NCBI GenBank assembly: GCA_020726505.1
Contig: JAHLEZ010000004.1
Coordinates: 3,410,001-3,474,000 of the forward strand
DNA from: Leptodontidium sp. MPI-SDFR-AT-0119
Lineage: Eukaryota > Ascomycota > Leotiomycetes > Helotiales > Leptodontidiaceae
Length of the DNA stretch: 64,000 nt
Reading direction: 5' to 3'
Under the pieces are notes generated by a model. The model searched no databases and was not told the origin of the DNA. It saw only the letters and a list, made by a program, of their open reading frames with translations. Below, piece by piece: positions 39,721 to 51,399 of the stretch. The translations under genes and the position numbers were made by a program. The number at the start of each line of letters is the position of its first letter. The first letter of the stretch is position 1.

Positions 39721-42700
39721 GCTGTCGCATATTAAAATGATTTCATGCCGCTAAGAACCGCTGTTTGGAGCATCTCAGGGCCACAACACACTGAAACAAA
39801 CTCAAGAAGAAGAGCCTATGTAGCCCTGAGCAAGTCAGAGAGAACATTGGCCCCGCGTTACAAGACCACTGATCTCTCGGAGCAAAACTCAATAAGAAAC
39901 CAGCGTCCTCGTAAACTACCTGCCGTATGCGAACATACAATAGGTTTAGAACGAGACTGCCATCATCAAGCCGGCGATATTCTAGGCGGCAGAAAAGTAA
40001 CTTCGTTGAAATGGGCTAGTTGTCGGGCTCGATCCGCAGGACTAGATTCCAAAACGGCAGGTTGAACCTGTGGCCTAGGCCAGAAATTCGAGTCCAACGT
40101 GCTAGACACCCCGAAAAATGCGAAACGCAACACACCCAGGCGCCAACTCTCGGCAACCGATAAAAAGAGAGGAAACAACGAAGCAAGTCCATTGTTCCCA
40201 GAGACTGAGCCATAGGTACCGGGGGTTTTCAGGGCCAAGTGAATGAAACCGAGCTGAACCTGCCGTTATGCACCTCCCGGACAGAGCCACCAACCCCGAT
40301 TGCGTGAAGCAAACGATGTAGCGCACAGCGATCTATGAAGGCCGACACCAAGAGCACCATCGACAAACTGGCCTTGAACCGGTAAGCAGATCGCACGATC
40401 TATGTAAGGTAGGCAGAAGTCTAGGAAATCTCCCAGCGAGGGACCGACAACACGCTTTGGAATCAGAGCCATGCTCTCTGAAACCTCAAGTCAACAACCA
40501 CAAGTCAACAACCACAAGTCAACAACCACAAGTCAAAAACCTCAAGAACTGTCCACAGTGGCCTCAGATCTAGGAATTCGCCGGTCAGCACTCTCGTTAA
40601 CAAGCCTAGGCAAGTCTCGGGGAGGTTTGCGATCTATCCAAGAAGATCTCTCATCACAGGCGACAGAATATAGCCAACGCCAACCCCACCCCACGTGCTA
40701 GAGATCTGAGCATGCCATCGGCCGACGACCCCTAGCTGGTGAACCTTTCAGGGATCGAGTGTTAGTCGACTACCCCCAATCAGTTCTGTCCAAAGTCTCT
40801 CGCCTGCTAGGTCAGGGCCCCTTCTGCATATACGCCGATACCTCCCAGCCCTCCCGTCGGAAAGTCTGAAAGAATAAGAACTTCTCTTGCCGTTCACCAG
40901 TGCTAGTAGACAAGAGGTAGCATACTTCGCACTCAGAGTGCTAACAGGAGACTGCAAGTTATGGACAACTTTCAAGTACGGTACAGTGGTTCTAGGACCA
41001 CAACAAACCTGCAAGCAGGAGTGCCGCCGTTCCAGGCTCGCATCAACATCGCTAAAGCAATGAAGACTCCATACCCTCGACCTCCAGCCAGGTTCAGCAA
41101 TGAGTACTAGCAACCAATCAAGGCTAAGGGAGCGACCCGAGGTGTTCTCATGGATGTTTCGTCACCGCCTACTGCTTCATTCCGAGAGGTGTCGTTAGGT
41201 AGAACGGACAGGGACAAAAGCCGACAACCCACGGAGCGGACAACCCACAGAGCAACCGGCCAGGAGTCAAGTCAAGCTTCGGCCTCAAGATCAACAACAA
41301 GTTCTTCAACCCCCATTAAAGAACTGAAGTAATCAAGAGACCTCAACTCTTGTTGAACCACTATTCCCAGAATGCTCGAACCAACAGGACCCCACAGCAT
41401 GCCATCCCATGCTTAGCTGCTGCCAGCCCAACAGTGCTTGAGTTGACCAAACTCTTTTGCCCCCAGAAAGCTCAGCTGTTTCGAAGACCCTCTGTTGAAG
41501 GAGAAGGGCAATTTCCACCACACCAAGAACCAAGAACCTATTGTAGCCTTCCAACCCTGCTCGACGCATTACGACCGTTAGTTTGCCCATTCTTCCCGGC
41601 TTTCTGCCATAAACCTTCGAAGTTGGCGGATCCAGCCTCCACCCCATCCAACCAACCAATTGATGAGAGACTGGCGGAATGATGTCACCTATCTTCAACA
41701 GTGTGACTTGCGCAGGTGCACAAGAGCGTATCTGTGGAGGGACCCTAAAGCTACTCAGTGACCCATTACTAAGGGAAGATCAGTACGGCGCGACACGCAC
41801 GTTCTTAGCCCAAGGGGTGGAGTTTGATGCGGGTAGTCGCACGAGGTGGCCTTGATTCCCATTGGGTTTACGAGCCTGAAGAAGGCAGATGGCATCGTTT
41901 CCTTGACCTGTGAAGAGAATGTAAGCACCGGCGCTGCGAAGAGGTTGGGCAGTTTGATACTTAGCTTGGATGACGTCAAGGTGAAGTCCTGGAGTTCACT
42001 TTGGTCACTTCTCAAAACACGAGTTGAGGATTGAAGACCGTGGTGGTACTTCAAATTGTCGCAGGAAAGGTGTTGGTGAAGTTTGTGTGTGGTTAGCTAA
42101 GTCCAAGGGAAGAGGTGGGAGCATAACTCACGGCGTTGAGACACGTTGAGACCTCTATGGTGTTGACCTTTGGTGTTGAAGCTGAGAGCGCTTGGGCTAA
42201 AATGGAGCGAACCGATTTTGATGGCACCTCTAAGGTGGCTGACAACGAGAGGAACTCTTCTTGAAGGTCTACGGCAGGTTAGTAAAGCTCGGGGGAGATT
42301 ATAAGAGGTCAACTTACTATGTTGAGGCGCGTTGACTTCATGTTGAAGTTGATGTTTGGAAGATCGGGTCGTGGTAGCTGAGGTTATCTTTGAATGGAAG
42401 GAGATCTTGCCTTAGTAGTGTGGGGAGAAGTGATGGTGAAGTCGATCTTGACACAAGTTGGCGGGGAAGTTTGTTTTCTTTGGAGAATTGAAGTGAGAGA
42501 AGGTGTAGGAGGTGTTGTTTGATTGGTGAGAGAAGGAGTGAAGAAGTTGGAGCGTGTTGAGGTGCTCCATGGAAAGAATAGTGTTAAGGAGAGGTTGTTG
42601 TATTTGGAGAGTTGAAGTTGGAAAGTTGATGGGGGAGAGTCAACCTTATAAAGGTAGGCTGGCGGCGCTAAGCGAGGCGATTGTTTGCTTCCAAAGGTGA

Positions 42701-42801
42701 CAGGTCAACTATCACGGGACTTCAGCTATACCTCTCCCTCCTGCTGACTATTCAAGTTATTGATGCTCTGATTAGTTGTACGTTCTTTTTACATATAAAT
42801 T
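39721..42801. other. 3-kb island of unmutated composition, no convincing gene
   Basis: Between two gypsy-type 3' ends the sequence is GC-balanced and lacks the RIP look. Open frames occur on both strands (for example 40748-41113 minus, 41350-41682 plus, 41755-42054 minus: SELQDFTLTSSKLSIKLPNL then FRLVNPMGIKATSC), but none has a family motif. GTTGA-rich motifs recur between 42110 and 42345. It could be the internal part of a non-autonomous LTR element or an insert of unique DNA. Confidence 0.4.
40487..40542 (+). repeat. Four 14-bp tandem repeats
   Basis: The unit CAAGTCAACAACCA is repeated three times exactly and a fourth time with changes (CAAGTCAAAAACCT). It lies inside the unmutated island and has no obvious coding meaning. 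Confidence 0.85.
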
Positions 42802-42947
42802 GCTCGGGGACGAGCAGAGTCTTTGAAGGGGGGGACGCATGTGGTGGGGACAGCCCCTCGATTTCTTTTGTCACATGACTGCGCCGGTCCTTCGCATATA
42901 AAACGAGCCAACACTTGATGATACAACATCAAGAACGGGACACCACA
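42802..42947 (+). mobile_element. Gypsy-like 3' end with polypurine tract and short LTR-like unit
   Basis: Hairpin GCTCG-GGGA-CGAGC (42802-42815), then AGTCTTTGAAGGGGGGGACG and the polypurine tract at 42825-42834. From 42840 a TG...CA unit of 108 bp follows with 7-bp inverted ends (TGTGGTG / CACCACA). It contains a TATA box (CATATAAAACG near 42895) and a 7-bp hairpin (CTTGATG / CATCAAG). This is what a compact 3' LTR should look like. I did not find a matching 5' LTR in the window. Confidence 0.55.
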
Positions 42948-43173
42948 TATATTCCATTTAATAGAACCTTCCCCCCCCCCCCTTCTTTGTCAATTCGTAC
43001 TCTCCAGATATGTGATATCTTTAGATTTGATTGATCTGTTATTTATTGAAGCTAGGAAATCCTCTAGTTCACAAATCTGAGATCCTGCTGTGAACAATCG
43101 TCGCTCAATATCCGAATTGCTATCCCACGGATTCAGCATCATGCAGACCAAGTTCAGCGTGGCTCACTGCATG

Positions 43174-43805
43174 CTACCCTCTTGTTGTGTGGGATTGGGG
43201 TTCGTCCCTCCACAATACCATTAGAGACGACCAACTTGCCTTAGAGGCCCCACAGCAAAGAATCCCATGTTTTGTAGCCGCGGTTTCCTGCACAATCCAC
43301 GCCCTGGTCCAGTAGGGACGGCCACAAAGCTTGGACAGTGCCAGCCAATGCCGGTCATAGGACTTGTCCCTCATGATGTCCGACCAGAATTGAGGAATTT
43401 TCTTCTTGGATTTACCACTCTGGATGCGTGTCTCGATATTCTTTAGAATTTGAACAAGTTCGATTGCCAAATTAATCTCATCCTTCTCCTCGCCCAACCA
43501 GATATACACTGGTTGTGCTCCCTTATAAATGTTTCCCATTTAACGAATTTGCTGACCTTTCTCTAGATTGTCATCTTGATTGATGCAAAGCGCATCAACC
43601 CAGATTTTGATTGTCTCAGTTGCGTGGCGTAGATGTCGAAGAGCGGCAAACAGATTTGGCGTAACGTGAGGGGTTCAAGGGTCTTCCTTGACAGGCCGTA
43701 ACGGATCTCAGCTTCTCTACTCAGGGCTGGATGAAGATGTAGAATTCGAATTTCATCTTCGGCGAGTAGTGATGGAGGTTGCAGCTCAGGGGCCAAACGC
43801 TGCAT
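43174..43805 (-). pseudogene. HET (heterokaryon incompatibility) domain gene relic
   Basis: Minus-strand pieces read in HET order. DEIRILHLHPALSREAEI comes first, then in another frame VTPNLFAALRHLR and IKIWVDALCINQDDNLEKGQ, a TAA, MGNIYKGAQPVYIWLGEEKD, and after a spacer LCGRPYWTRAWIVQETAATK and CGASKASW. The block that should lie between the first two (YEALSYVWG) is missing, so there is a small deletion plus frameshift. A TAA separates QQIR from MGNIY. The C-terminal part after 43174 is gone. HET proteins trigger cell death on non-self fusion. Such genes are common cargo of large fungal mobile elements. Confidence 0.8.
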
Positions 43806-44991
43806 TCAGCTGTCGTGCTTTAGTACACTGATGTTGAACGGGCCCCTCAATCACGGAATCCTCTACTTCGAACATGGACGAAGTAAGATGTCGGATTCGC
43901 CTCTGTAAACCTCCACACCTTGAAGGCTGATGTGTCGTCTCTGCCCACGATCTGCATGCTTCAGTCTGTCAAGCTTGCTGGGTAGGCTGACTTCTGGTGT
44001 TGGAACCTAATCCAAGGCAGATTTAATCGACAAAGTATAACGGTGCTATACCCACACGGTCCACCTGATTAGTAGCCTGTAACAGAGTGGGTGCCAAAAC
44101 AGTAAGGAAGTATGCTCCTCCTGTAGCTGAGAATAACCTTCATTCTTGCAGGATGCGGTGTAGATGCCCAGTAGTAAGCCGCGACGGCCGCCAGCACTGG
44201 TCCAGTGCTGTGACTCTTTTGGATGTGCGGCAGACTAAAATGGGTAGTCTCTAAGAAGCATTTGCCCTCAGGCCGAATGTCGAAGATGAGGATTCCCAAC
44301 ACTTGGTTGCGTGGGCCGTTAGCGCTAGTAGTATTGAAGTACTGAACACCGATATATAAGTCTTCTCATACTGTCCTCCTTCATCGTCTCTCCCATCACC
44401 CTCTAACCTCGTCCATCGACTTGATACAAGAACCGAATCTACTCGAGAGTTTCTAATATATGCCTGCTTCTCTGCTATAACTACTACCTGCTACAACTTC
44501 CACCAACTTCGCCATCGCCGACCTGGGATCTGGGGCTTCTCGTGGACGTGATTACGTCAAGGTGGTGGGACGCAGAAGCTCGCAAAATGCTAATAACCGC
44601 CATAATCGGCAAAGTTAAAGTACTTTACTTATTACTTCCTAAGGAGGATAAAAAGACCGTAATCAAATATTTTAAGGGACGTCCAGATCTCGACATGCTC
44701 CTCGCGCTACATTATAGAGACCAAGACTTCTCTAGGGAGCAATATGTAGCGCCGCCTGCATTTCGAATTGGAGTGTTTGTCGATGAGGGGTAGGCAGGCT
44801 TCGAGGAGCGCCTCGAGGAGCGTTTCGTGGTGGTCAGGGATCGTAGTAGGCCAGGGGCAGTGCTTGGTGCATTTTTAGTCTTTTTCAGAGAGGGCATGGT
44901 ACGTAAACCTTTAAATGAATGAGTTACTAAAGAGGAATTCTTTTCATTTGCATTTTACTACCTTAATCTAGAAATAGTGCTATCTAACCAT
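43806..44991. other. Interval with one unassigned open frame
   Basis: No gene is recognised. The plus-strand frame 44542-44793 (SRWWDAEARKMLITAIIGK then KGRPDLDMLLALHYRDQDF) looks protein-like and continues past a TAG to about 44895, possibly a relic. A 12-C run sits just left of the HET relic at 42971-42982. Confidence 0.35.
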
Positions 44992-47471
44992 TTACCTCCC
45001 CTCCTTATGCTTACGTGCTGTATAGCTTAGAAAGTGTACAGAATTGCCTATGACATCCGAGTATCCTTTATAAGGACACAAGAAGCCACTATTAGCCAAC
45101 TGTCTTTGAAGATGCTGAACTCGAACGTGCTTCCCTAGACTATCTTTGCGTGAAAATGGACCCCGTTCGTAAAATGGGCAATATAGTGTGGAGTCTATAT
45201 ATAGTCTATTATTCACCGTCTGCGTCCCCTGAACTCCTACTAGTGTGTCACCTCCTTCTTCCTGGGAAATCTCGTTATTATTGTTAGTACTTGTATTAGC
45301 ATACGAATGGCTTTTCTTAGAATGTCGCTTTGACTATACTACTTTGAACTAGCGAGGCGTTTCTTGGCGGTGGCAGAGCTATGCTAGAGTATAAACGAGT
45401 TAGACTCGTATATCGAAAACCTGATCCTCATGAAGCTTATTAAGCGGTTAAAAGAGTAGCTTGGCCACTGTAGCCCACTCCTCGAGCTTATACTCGATAG
45501 TCGACGGCGTGAGCACTTTTGTATCGGGAAGAATGCCCCGCATCTGGCGATTTACTTTATTGACGTGAACGGTTTCGTGGAAGTTGTTGATTGTATTGTC
45601 GAGTAGCTTATTTCTTAATTTGTTTTTCTTGTAGTTAATCTTGCGTTGAGCTTCGTAGTGTTTCTTATACTAGAACGTACCCTCGGCTGCCTTGATTGTA
45701 GCGTAGCCGTCTTCCTTTATCTTAAGCGCGTAGCTCTTCTGGGCTTTCACCTTTTTTAGGATATATGGATGGTTCGAAATCTCCTTTTTTTGTGTGTCAT
45801 TTAGCTTATCCGGGGCATTATTATGACGTTTAAGGCGGCCGACAGCTCGAATAAGATCCTCGCGGCGAGTGGTTCTAAGGTAAATGGCTTGACAGTCGGC
45901 GTTAATAAACGAGGGCATATAATGTCGTTTATATACGTCCTTACTATTTCTTATGGCGTGTCTTCTCTCCTCGGGGGTTAGTGCCTTTATATTGTTCGCC
46001 TTTAGTAAATCTATATTGGCAAGGGTCACATAGAAGATTGTTCTCACTATTTAACCGTTTCCCGGATCCTCTTCGTAAGTTATACTATTAGAGCCGTTTC
46101 CTGAAACGACAAGTGCGGCCAAGACGAATAAAGTAGTACCGGTGCTTCTCGTATGTAAATGATTTCGTCTTCGATATCTGGACTTTAGTTGGCGTATGCT
46201 CGACGTCGCGGAAAATAGGTCGTTTTGCTTAGTTGTCGTCTTATTTCAAACGAATACGATCTGTTCCTTTCGGAACAACAAGATTGTAGATCTGTCGTAG
46301 TGATGTGAATTTATTCTTAAATGCGTTGTCTGTAATAGCCAAAGCCATGATGAATATGACTGGGCAGTAAATTATGCTTTTATTGTCGCGGAACGTGAAC
46401 TTTTTCTTATATAAGATTAGACAATTCAAGTAAGTATTAGAAGGAAAATAAATATGTACTTACGGCTTTTTCTTTTTACTTGACCGCTTGATGTGTTGAA
46501 GGTTAAGGATAAGCTGTATAGTAGGCCGCCGTCCTTTTATTAGGGGAGGGAAGACTTGAAACTCAATATCTTCGTACAAAAGGGGTATCTTCTTAACTAA
46601 AGCCGTAGGCCTTGTAGACATATAGCTAGCGAAAATGTTAATCGGGGACTCCTATACTCAGAGTCGTTCATAAGGAAATTTCTCTTAATCATAAACCCAG
46701 AGACTGTTTTGAAGAACACACAAGTCCTTTACGTACAGGGCAGACTTCTCGACTTCTGAATCATTGAGACCGAGTGTAGGAATCCACTATAAATTTATTA
46801 GTATTATTAATTTTCTAAAAAAGACGAGTAATAAACATTGCGGAGGTCTATTATAATCCCCTTATCTATGTAGCGCTTTACTGTGCGTTGGTAGTTTATG
46901 TTAAGTACGTGCTAGTACGTGGACATAGTTGCCTGCCTCTTAATACGCGAATTCTTCCTTGCCTTCCGCTAGATAAGGAACGTCTTGAAGTCTTCCGCGG
47001 TTGCACCTTTGAGAGCAGCTACCGGATCTCCCTTCCTTATTTTCTTACAATGCCTAAAGTGCCGCTATTAGTAAGTATATAATATTAAACGATAATAACG
47101 ACTTATAGTTTCCACATTTATTCTTCTCTTTTTATTATTGCCTTTGTCTCGTCACAGGGGTTTACTAGATTTGGACCGGCGACTACGAACTCGGCCCTGA
47201 TCTTCCGATAATGCTCGGCTTCTGAATCGAGGTAACGGTTGGAGCTGTAGCTAGAGTCAGACTCAGAGTCGGAATCGGAGTCAGAATTAGAGGCGGCGCT
47301 GGAGTCGTTGGCATCAGAAATGGGCACCTTCTGCCTTTTCTTGGCCTGTGGTTTGATTGCTTGAGGATTCTTAGTACTAGATAAATCCAACGGAGGGGTT
47401 TTATGACGGCTATAGTAAAGAGTCTTACGTTGGGCGTGACGTCGAGGCAGCTTTTGTAGTGGAAGAGACAT
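44992..47471 (-). pseudogene. DUF3435 (captain-type tyrosine recombinase superfamily) protein with C-terminal C2H2 finger, decayed
   Basis: Fragments on the minus strand cover a whole ~800-codon gene. The N-terminus at 47471 is MSLPLQKLPRRHAQRK, then a Ser/Asp-rich linker. The core reads DPVAALKGATAEDFKTFLI, a TAG at the family's Trp, KARKNSRIKRQATMSTY, another TAG at Trp, VPKGTDRIRLK, RPIFRDVEHTPTKVQISKTK, KHRYYFIRLGR and a YNLRRGSGK arginine block near 46050-46080. After that come KDVYKRHYMPSFINADCQAI (candidate nucleophile region near 45925-45955), YLRTTRREDLIRAVGRLKRH and KKEISNHPYILKKVK, ending with a C2H2-like CPFYERGPFSRKDSLGKHVR and the HFLSYTARKHKEG segment. DUF3435 is the domain of Starship captains, but many C2H2/FluG-annotated copies are not proven captains. 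Damage is mainly nonsense, with G-to-R changes before the active-site region. Confidence 0.8.
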
Positions 47472-48120
47472 GTTGTCACTTAGTGGTAATACTAAGGATA
47501 CAACGACGATTGTTGATTATTGTAACGTTAGACTTCTTAGACGGTTAAGGACGATATTGTCCTGGGAAGAGGATTGTTTACCACGTCGTAAGGAGTTGAT
47601 CTTAAGTTGTGTTGCGCAATACTGCCTGTACTACTTCGACTCCTTGGCAGCTTTGAGTGTGGGGTAGTAGTGTTTGAGGAATTAGAGGCACTTGTTACGG
47701 TGTGTAACTAGTCTAGCGATACGTTGATTATGCGAGTTCATAAATCCTCGATTGGTAGTTTAAGAATGTAAAAAGGTACGGGAACTGTAATGGAGGAAAA
47801 AGAATTCAATGGTAAGGAGGCAATGAGTAAGGAAGGTAATAGGAGAAAAACGACGGCGAGACTAATGATTTAAATACATCTTTAATAGGGTGTTAGGGCC
47901 TCTTATGTGGATAACCTTCTGTTGTGGTTAACCCTTACTGTTCTGATGGTTATGGTTATTGACTTGGAATAGGCGAGGGAGAATTTCTCGGTTGGAAGGT
48001 GCTTAAGGCGGCGTGTGGGCTAATGCGCTAGAGCTCGTAGCTTAATGTTTGAGTGCTTAAGCGAGGTGGAAAGGGTTGGTAAAACAGCGACCACACTACC
48101 CCAGAAACGGGGATGAAATC
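47472..48120. other. 5' flank of the DUF3435 relic
   Basis: A G-rich, moderately AT-poor 650 bp upstream of the DUF3435 start, with GGTTA/TGGTTATGG motifs around 47920-47970. If the gene were a captain, the element's 5' boundary should lie here; I cannot define it. At about 48,120 composition changes abruptly to extreme AT. Confidence 0.4.
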
Positions 48121-49207
48121 ACTAACATCTCAATAATAATAATTAAGTTATTATTTTTATTATAAATTAATTTTTGTATTCTTAATATTCGTATTTATTA
48201 TAGTTTCATATCTTATAAGAATTTTTTCTTAGTCTTAAGTTATATTAATTTATTATATATAGTTTAAATTATTTTATAATTAACTATATTTATCTTTTTA
48301 AAGATAACGTAAATAACGTAAGTTATTTTAAGAGACTTATATTACTTAATTTGACGTTTACTTTTTAAAACTTTAATTAGAAATTTATTATATTAATATA
48401 CGTATAAAATTAAAGTTATAAATAAGTCGAAAAATTAATAATTAATTATTATTAAAAAGATTAAAATTAAAGTAATGTTTCTTATATTTTTACACTTTAT
48501 AATTAAGTAAAGAAAAAACCGCGAACTAAAGAGGTATAAATAATCGATTATTATTTTTTTATTCTTGTAAATTTATATACCTTAAATATGTTCGTTTTTT
48601 ATAATTACGTAAATCGTCCTTATTATTATTATTTTCTTATACTTAATATTATAATAAAGTTAACTTGTTATTTCCTTTCTATTAATTTAAATATTATATA
48701 AATTATTTTAAGTATTAATAATAATAAGAAAGATATTTATAATATAGATAGGCTTATTTAGTCTAATACGAGATAAATATAAATATTTCGCAGATTTAAT
48801 TAATTTAATTTTCGAGGTATTTATATAATTAAATAATAAGAGATAAGATTAAAGGCTAACTAAGAAGTAGTCTTAAAGAACACTCTAAAAAGAATAATAG
48901 TAAAAAAGGTGAGGAAGATATTATTATAAAGATTAAAGAAGGCGATATAACGCGAGTTTTAATAATTAAGAATATATCTTTTCTCGTAAAGTAAGGCATT
49001 CTTTTAGATATATTAATTATAAAAGAGAAAGAATAAAAGTATTTAAAGATAAAATAAGGAGTTAGTAAATAAAATTGCGTTTACTAGTTAAATAAGTAGT
49101 AGTATTTAGGCCCTACGTACGCTAGAGTTTTATTAATCTATAGTAGTTCTTTAGGCATTCCTTGTGTTTTCCCCGCGCCGCGGTTATAGGGACAACGCGC
49201 CAGTCGT
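48120..49207. other. Extremely AT-rich stretch, left edge of the AT block
   Basis: Nearly 1.1 kb of sequence made mostly of A and T with few CA/TG dinucleotides. No frame is readable for long. A minus-strand gene might have ended here (a palindrome pair follows at 49208-49305), but I cannot support one. Confidence 0.4.
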
Positions 49208-49239
49208 ATTATTTTGGCATAATAATATACCAAAATAAT
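49208..49239. repeat. Palindrome site 1 (least mutated arms, TTTTGG...CCAAAA)
   Basis: An imperfect 32-bp palindrome with arms ATTATTTTGG and CCAAAATAAT around ATA/TAT-rich core. It resembles the other eight sites but keeps GG/CC where they have AG/CT. It lies 70 bp (centre to centre) from site 2 with a GC-rich spacer. Confidence 0.75.
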
Positions 49240-49281
49240 CGCGCACAGACCCCCACGTCGCCCCCCTAGCGCCCACTTACC

Positions 49282-49305
49282 TTTTAGTATACTAGTATAC
49301 TAAAA
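49282..49305. repeat. Palindrome site 2, perfect 24-bp
   Basis: TTTTAGTATACT followed directly by its exact reverse complement AGTATACTAAAA. It lies upstream of the decayed plus-strand frame at 49470-50440. Confidence 0.9.
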
Positions 49306-49469
49306 TAATTTCCCTTAAACTTATATTAATATCACTAAAATCCTCGACCCGCATTCTATTAACTAAAACTAAACCGCGTCAATATACTGATTTTACTCTT
49401 CACTAAGAATAATAAAAACCCAAATATACTTGTAAGCTAAGCTTCGATCTAACTAATAGTAAGAAAGAC

Positions 49470-50440
49470 TAACTTATTAGCCTTAATCTAAACCCTATTA
49501 ATATACCTCGTCGTCGCAAAACAGCCAAGCAGGCGTCTAATTAGCCCTTATACGTTTTAGCCACTACCTTATTATAAACTATTTGCTAATTCTTTTAGAC
49601 TTTCTTTCCCCGTGTCTCGACTTATCTTTTCTCTCTTTTACAAGGCCTTATCTTAAGGCGAGATTCTCAGTAACGAAATTATCCTTTATTATATTAATCT
49701 TATATACTCGAATAATATATTAGATTAGACCTTTGTGTTTTTTCCGCTTCTCCTCGCTGAGCTTTAAATCCAAATATAGAAGGAGGCTAACTAAAATACT
49801 ATTAATACTATCCGAATTTAATGTGCCGATTTCTTCTTCGAAACTAGTAAGGTCGTGTTTAAATATATTATACTTAAGAAGTCTACACTATTAACCCTTT
49901 GTAAGCGCAGTCGAGTCGTATACGTAGAGGTATATAAAAATACTAATTATATTTACTATAGTACTTATTTACAGATAAATAAGAATACCTTAGGATTAAT
50001 AGTAAGATCTTGTAGAGAATTCTTATCTCTTATAAATAATATAAATACAAACTTAGCGAAGGGACTAATTAAGTTAGAGTTATTATTTTAGGTATACTTC
50101 TCTTGTAAAGTAGGCAAGATTAAAGTAAAGTAGAAGTTTAAGCGGAATCGCGATAAGTTCTTATAAAAGTTATTATAATTTAAGGGCTTAAAGTAATTAT
50201 TATTTGTTATTAATAAAACAGAGTAGTTTATCTAAAGACAGAATAAGACCGAGGCAGTGGACTAATTGCAGCTAGTATAGAAGAAGGCCTTTAAGAAGTC
50301 TGTGAGCCCTCCTAAAGTCAAAGGGATACTTGTGAAGTCGGAGGTAATTAAACAGTACTCGGGTATCTCGGGATTACAGACATATTATAATAGACTATTC
50401 TAAGTAAGGAAGAGGGCAATTAAGAAAGTGTATTAAATTT
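49470..50440 (+). pseudogene. Decayed frame 1 of the AT block, unknown protein
   Basis: From about 49490 a single plus-strand frame stays readable for over 300 codons with only TAA/TAG stops (INIPRRRKTAK, PLYVLATTLL, FFPRVSTYLFSLLQGLILRR, PLLYQSYILE, SARxxRIRRG). No family is recognised. The density of TAA suggests a Gln-rich ancestor after CAA/CAG-to-TAA/TAG change. It begins about 190 bp after palindrome site 2. Confidence 0.4.
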
Positions 50441-50633
50441 TTATTAGAAAGAAGTATATAATAATATTATATAAGTTTTTAAGTTTTCTTAATAATATAA
50501 TTTTCCGTGATAACTAATTATTAGTCATCGCCTTAATAATAAGATTCTAATTACTAGTATAAAACTTTCCTTTATCCGCAGTCTTTATATATAACAAGTT
50601 TTTAGCTACATACTATATAAATAAAGTCTATTA

Positions 50634-50657
50634 TTTTAATATACTAGTATACTAAAA
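50634..50657. repeat. Palindrome site 3
   Basis: TTTTAATATACT plus AGTATACTAAAA: one mismatch from the perfect palindrome. Centre is 59 bp from site 4. Confidence 0.85.
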
Positions 50658-50692
50658 TATTTCTCTCTTACCTCGATATTAAGAGTTTATTA

Positions 50693-50716
50693 TTTTAGTG
50701 TACTAGTATATTAAAA
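50693..50716. repeat. Palindrome site 4
   Basis: TTTTAGTGTACT plus AGTATATTAAAA. Together with site 3 it forms the second closely spaced pair. Confidence 0.85.
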
Positions 50717-51399
50717 TATTCCCCCCCTTGCCTCGTTATCGTAAGAACGCTCGTGCCTAAGCTATTAAAATCTCGTTATATATAAACAACGCGCTTTTTA
50801 ATATATTATTATTTTATTTACCCTTTATTAACTAGCGTTTACACTTACTTACAATGGGATTTAAACTATCAGTCGAATCACTCCGAGCAGCAGTAAAAGC
50901 CCCCTCCTCTCCCGACTTGCGTTATTTATACTAATACTCTCTAGTTCGTGAATGTAGTGGAGGACCTCTTTATAAGACAAAGTACAGTTAATATATATAA
51001 TATTATATATTAAGGTTAATAATCTTCCTCGAGCTTTGACGTCGCCTAACAAGAACAATACAATACCCCCTTGTCTCCTAGAATTCAGAGTCGACTTTTG
51101 CTAGTTATGCCTCTTCTTCCTCTCCCTTTTTAACATCGGTTTTCTTACCTTCACTTCCTAAAGTCCTAGCTTCCTTAACCCCAGCGAACTTAAGTCCTCT
51201 TCTTATTGAGACCTTAGCTGTAACCTTTATATTGAAACCGGCTTTTTACCTTTTAAAAACCCTTGCCTTTTTATTAATACTAAAATCTTCTCTTTCCCTT
51301 ATTAAACCTCTGGCTTCCTTAACGATATTATAGTCTTCTTCTTCTCTTATTAAGCCTCCCGCGTCGAGTTCCTAGCAATTATTGATATAGACTCCGGCT
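50717..51399. other. AT-rich interval after palindrome pair
   Basis: Holds a 65-codon minus-strand open frame at 50861-51058 (SYKEVLHYIHELESISINN) of unknown nature and a pyrimidine-rich stretch at 51100-51380 on the plus strand (repeated CTTCC/TTAAC). No gene is assigned. If the minus frame is the start of a leftward gene, sites 3 and 4 would sit between divergent genes. Confidence 0.35.
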
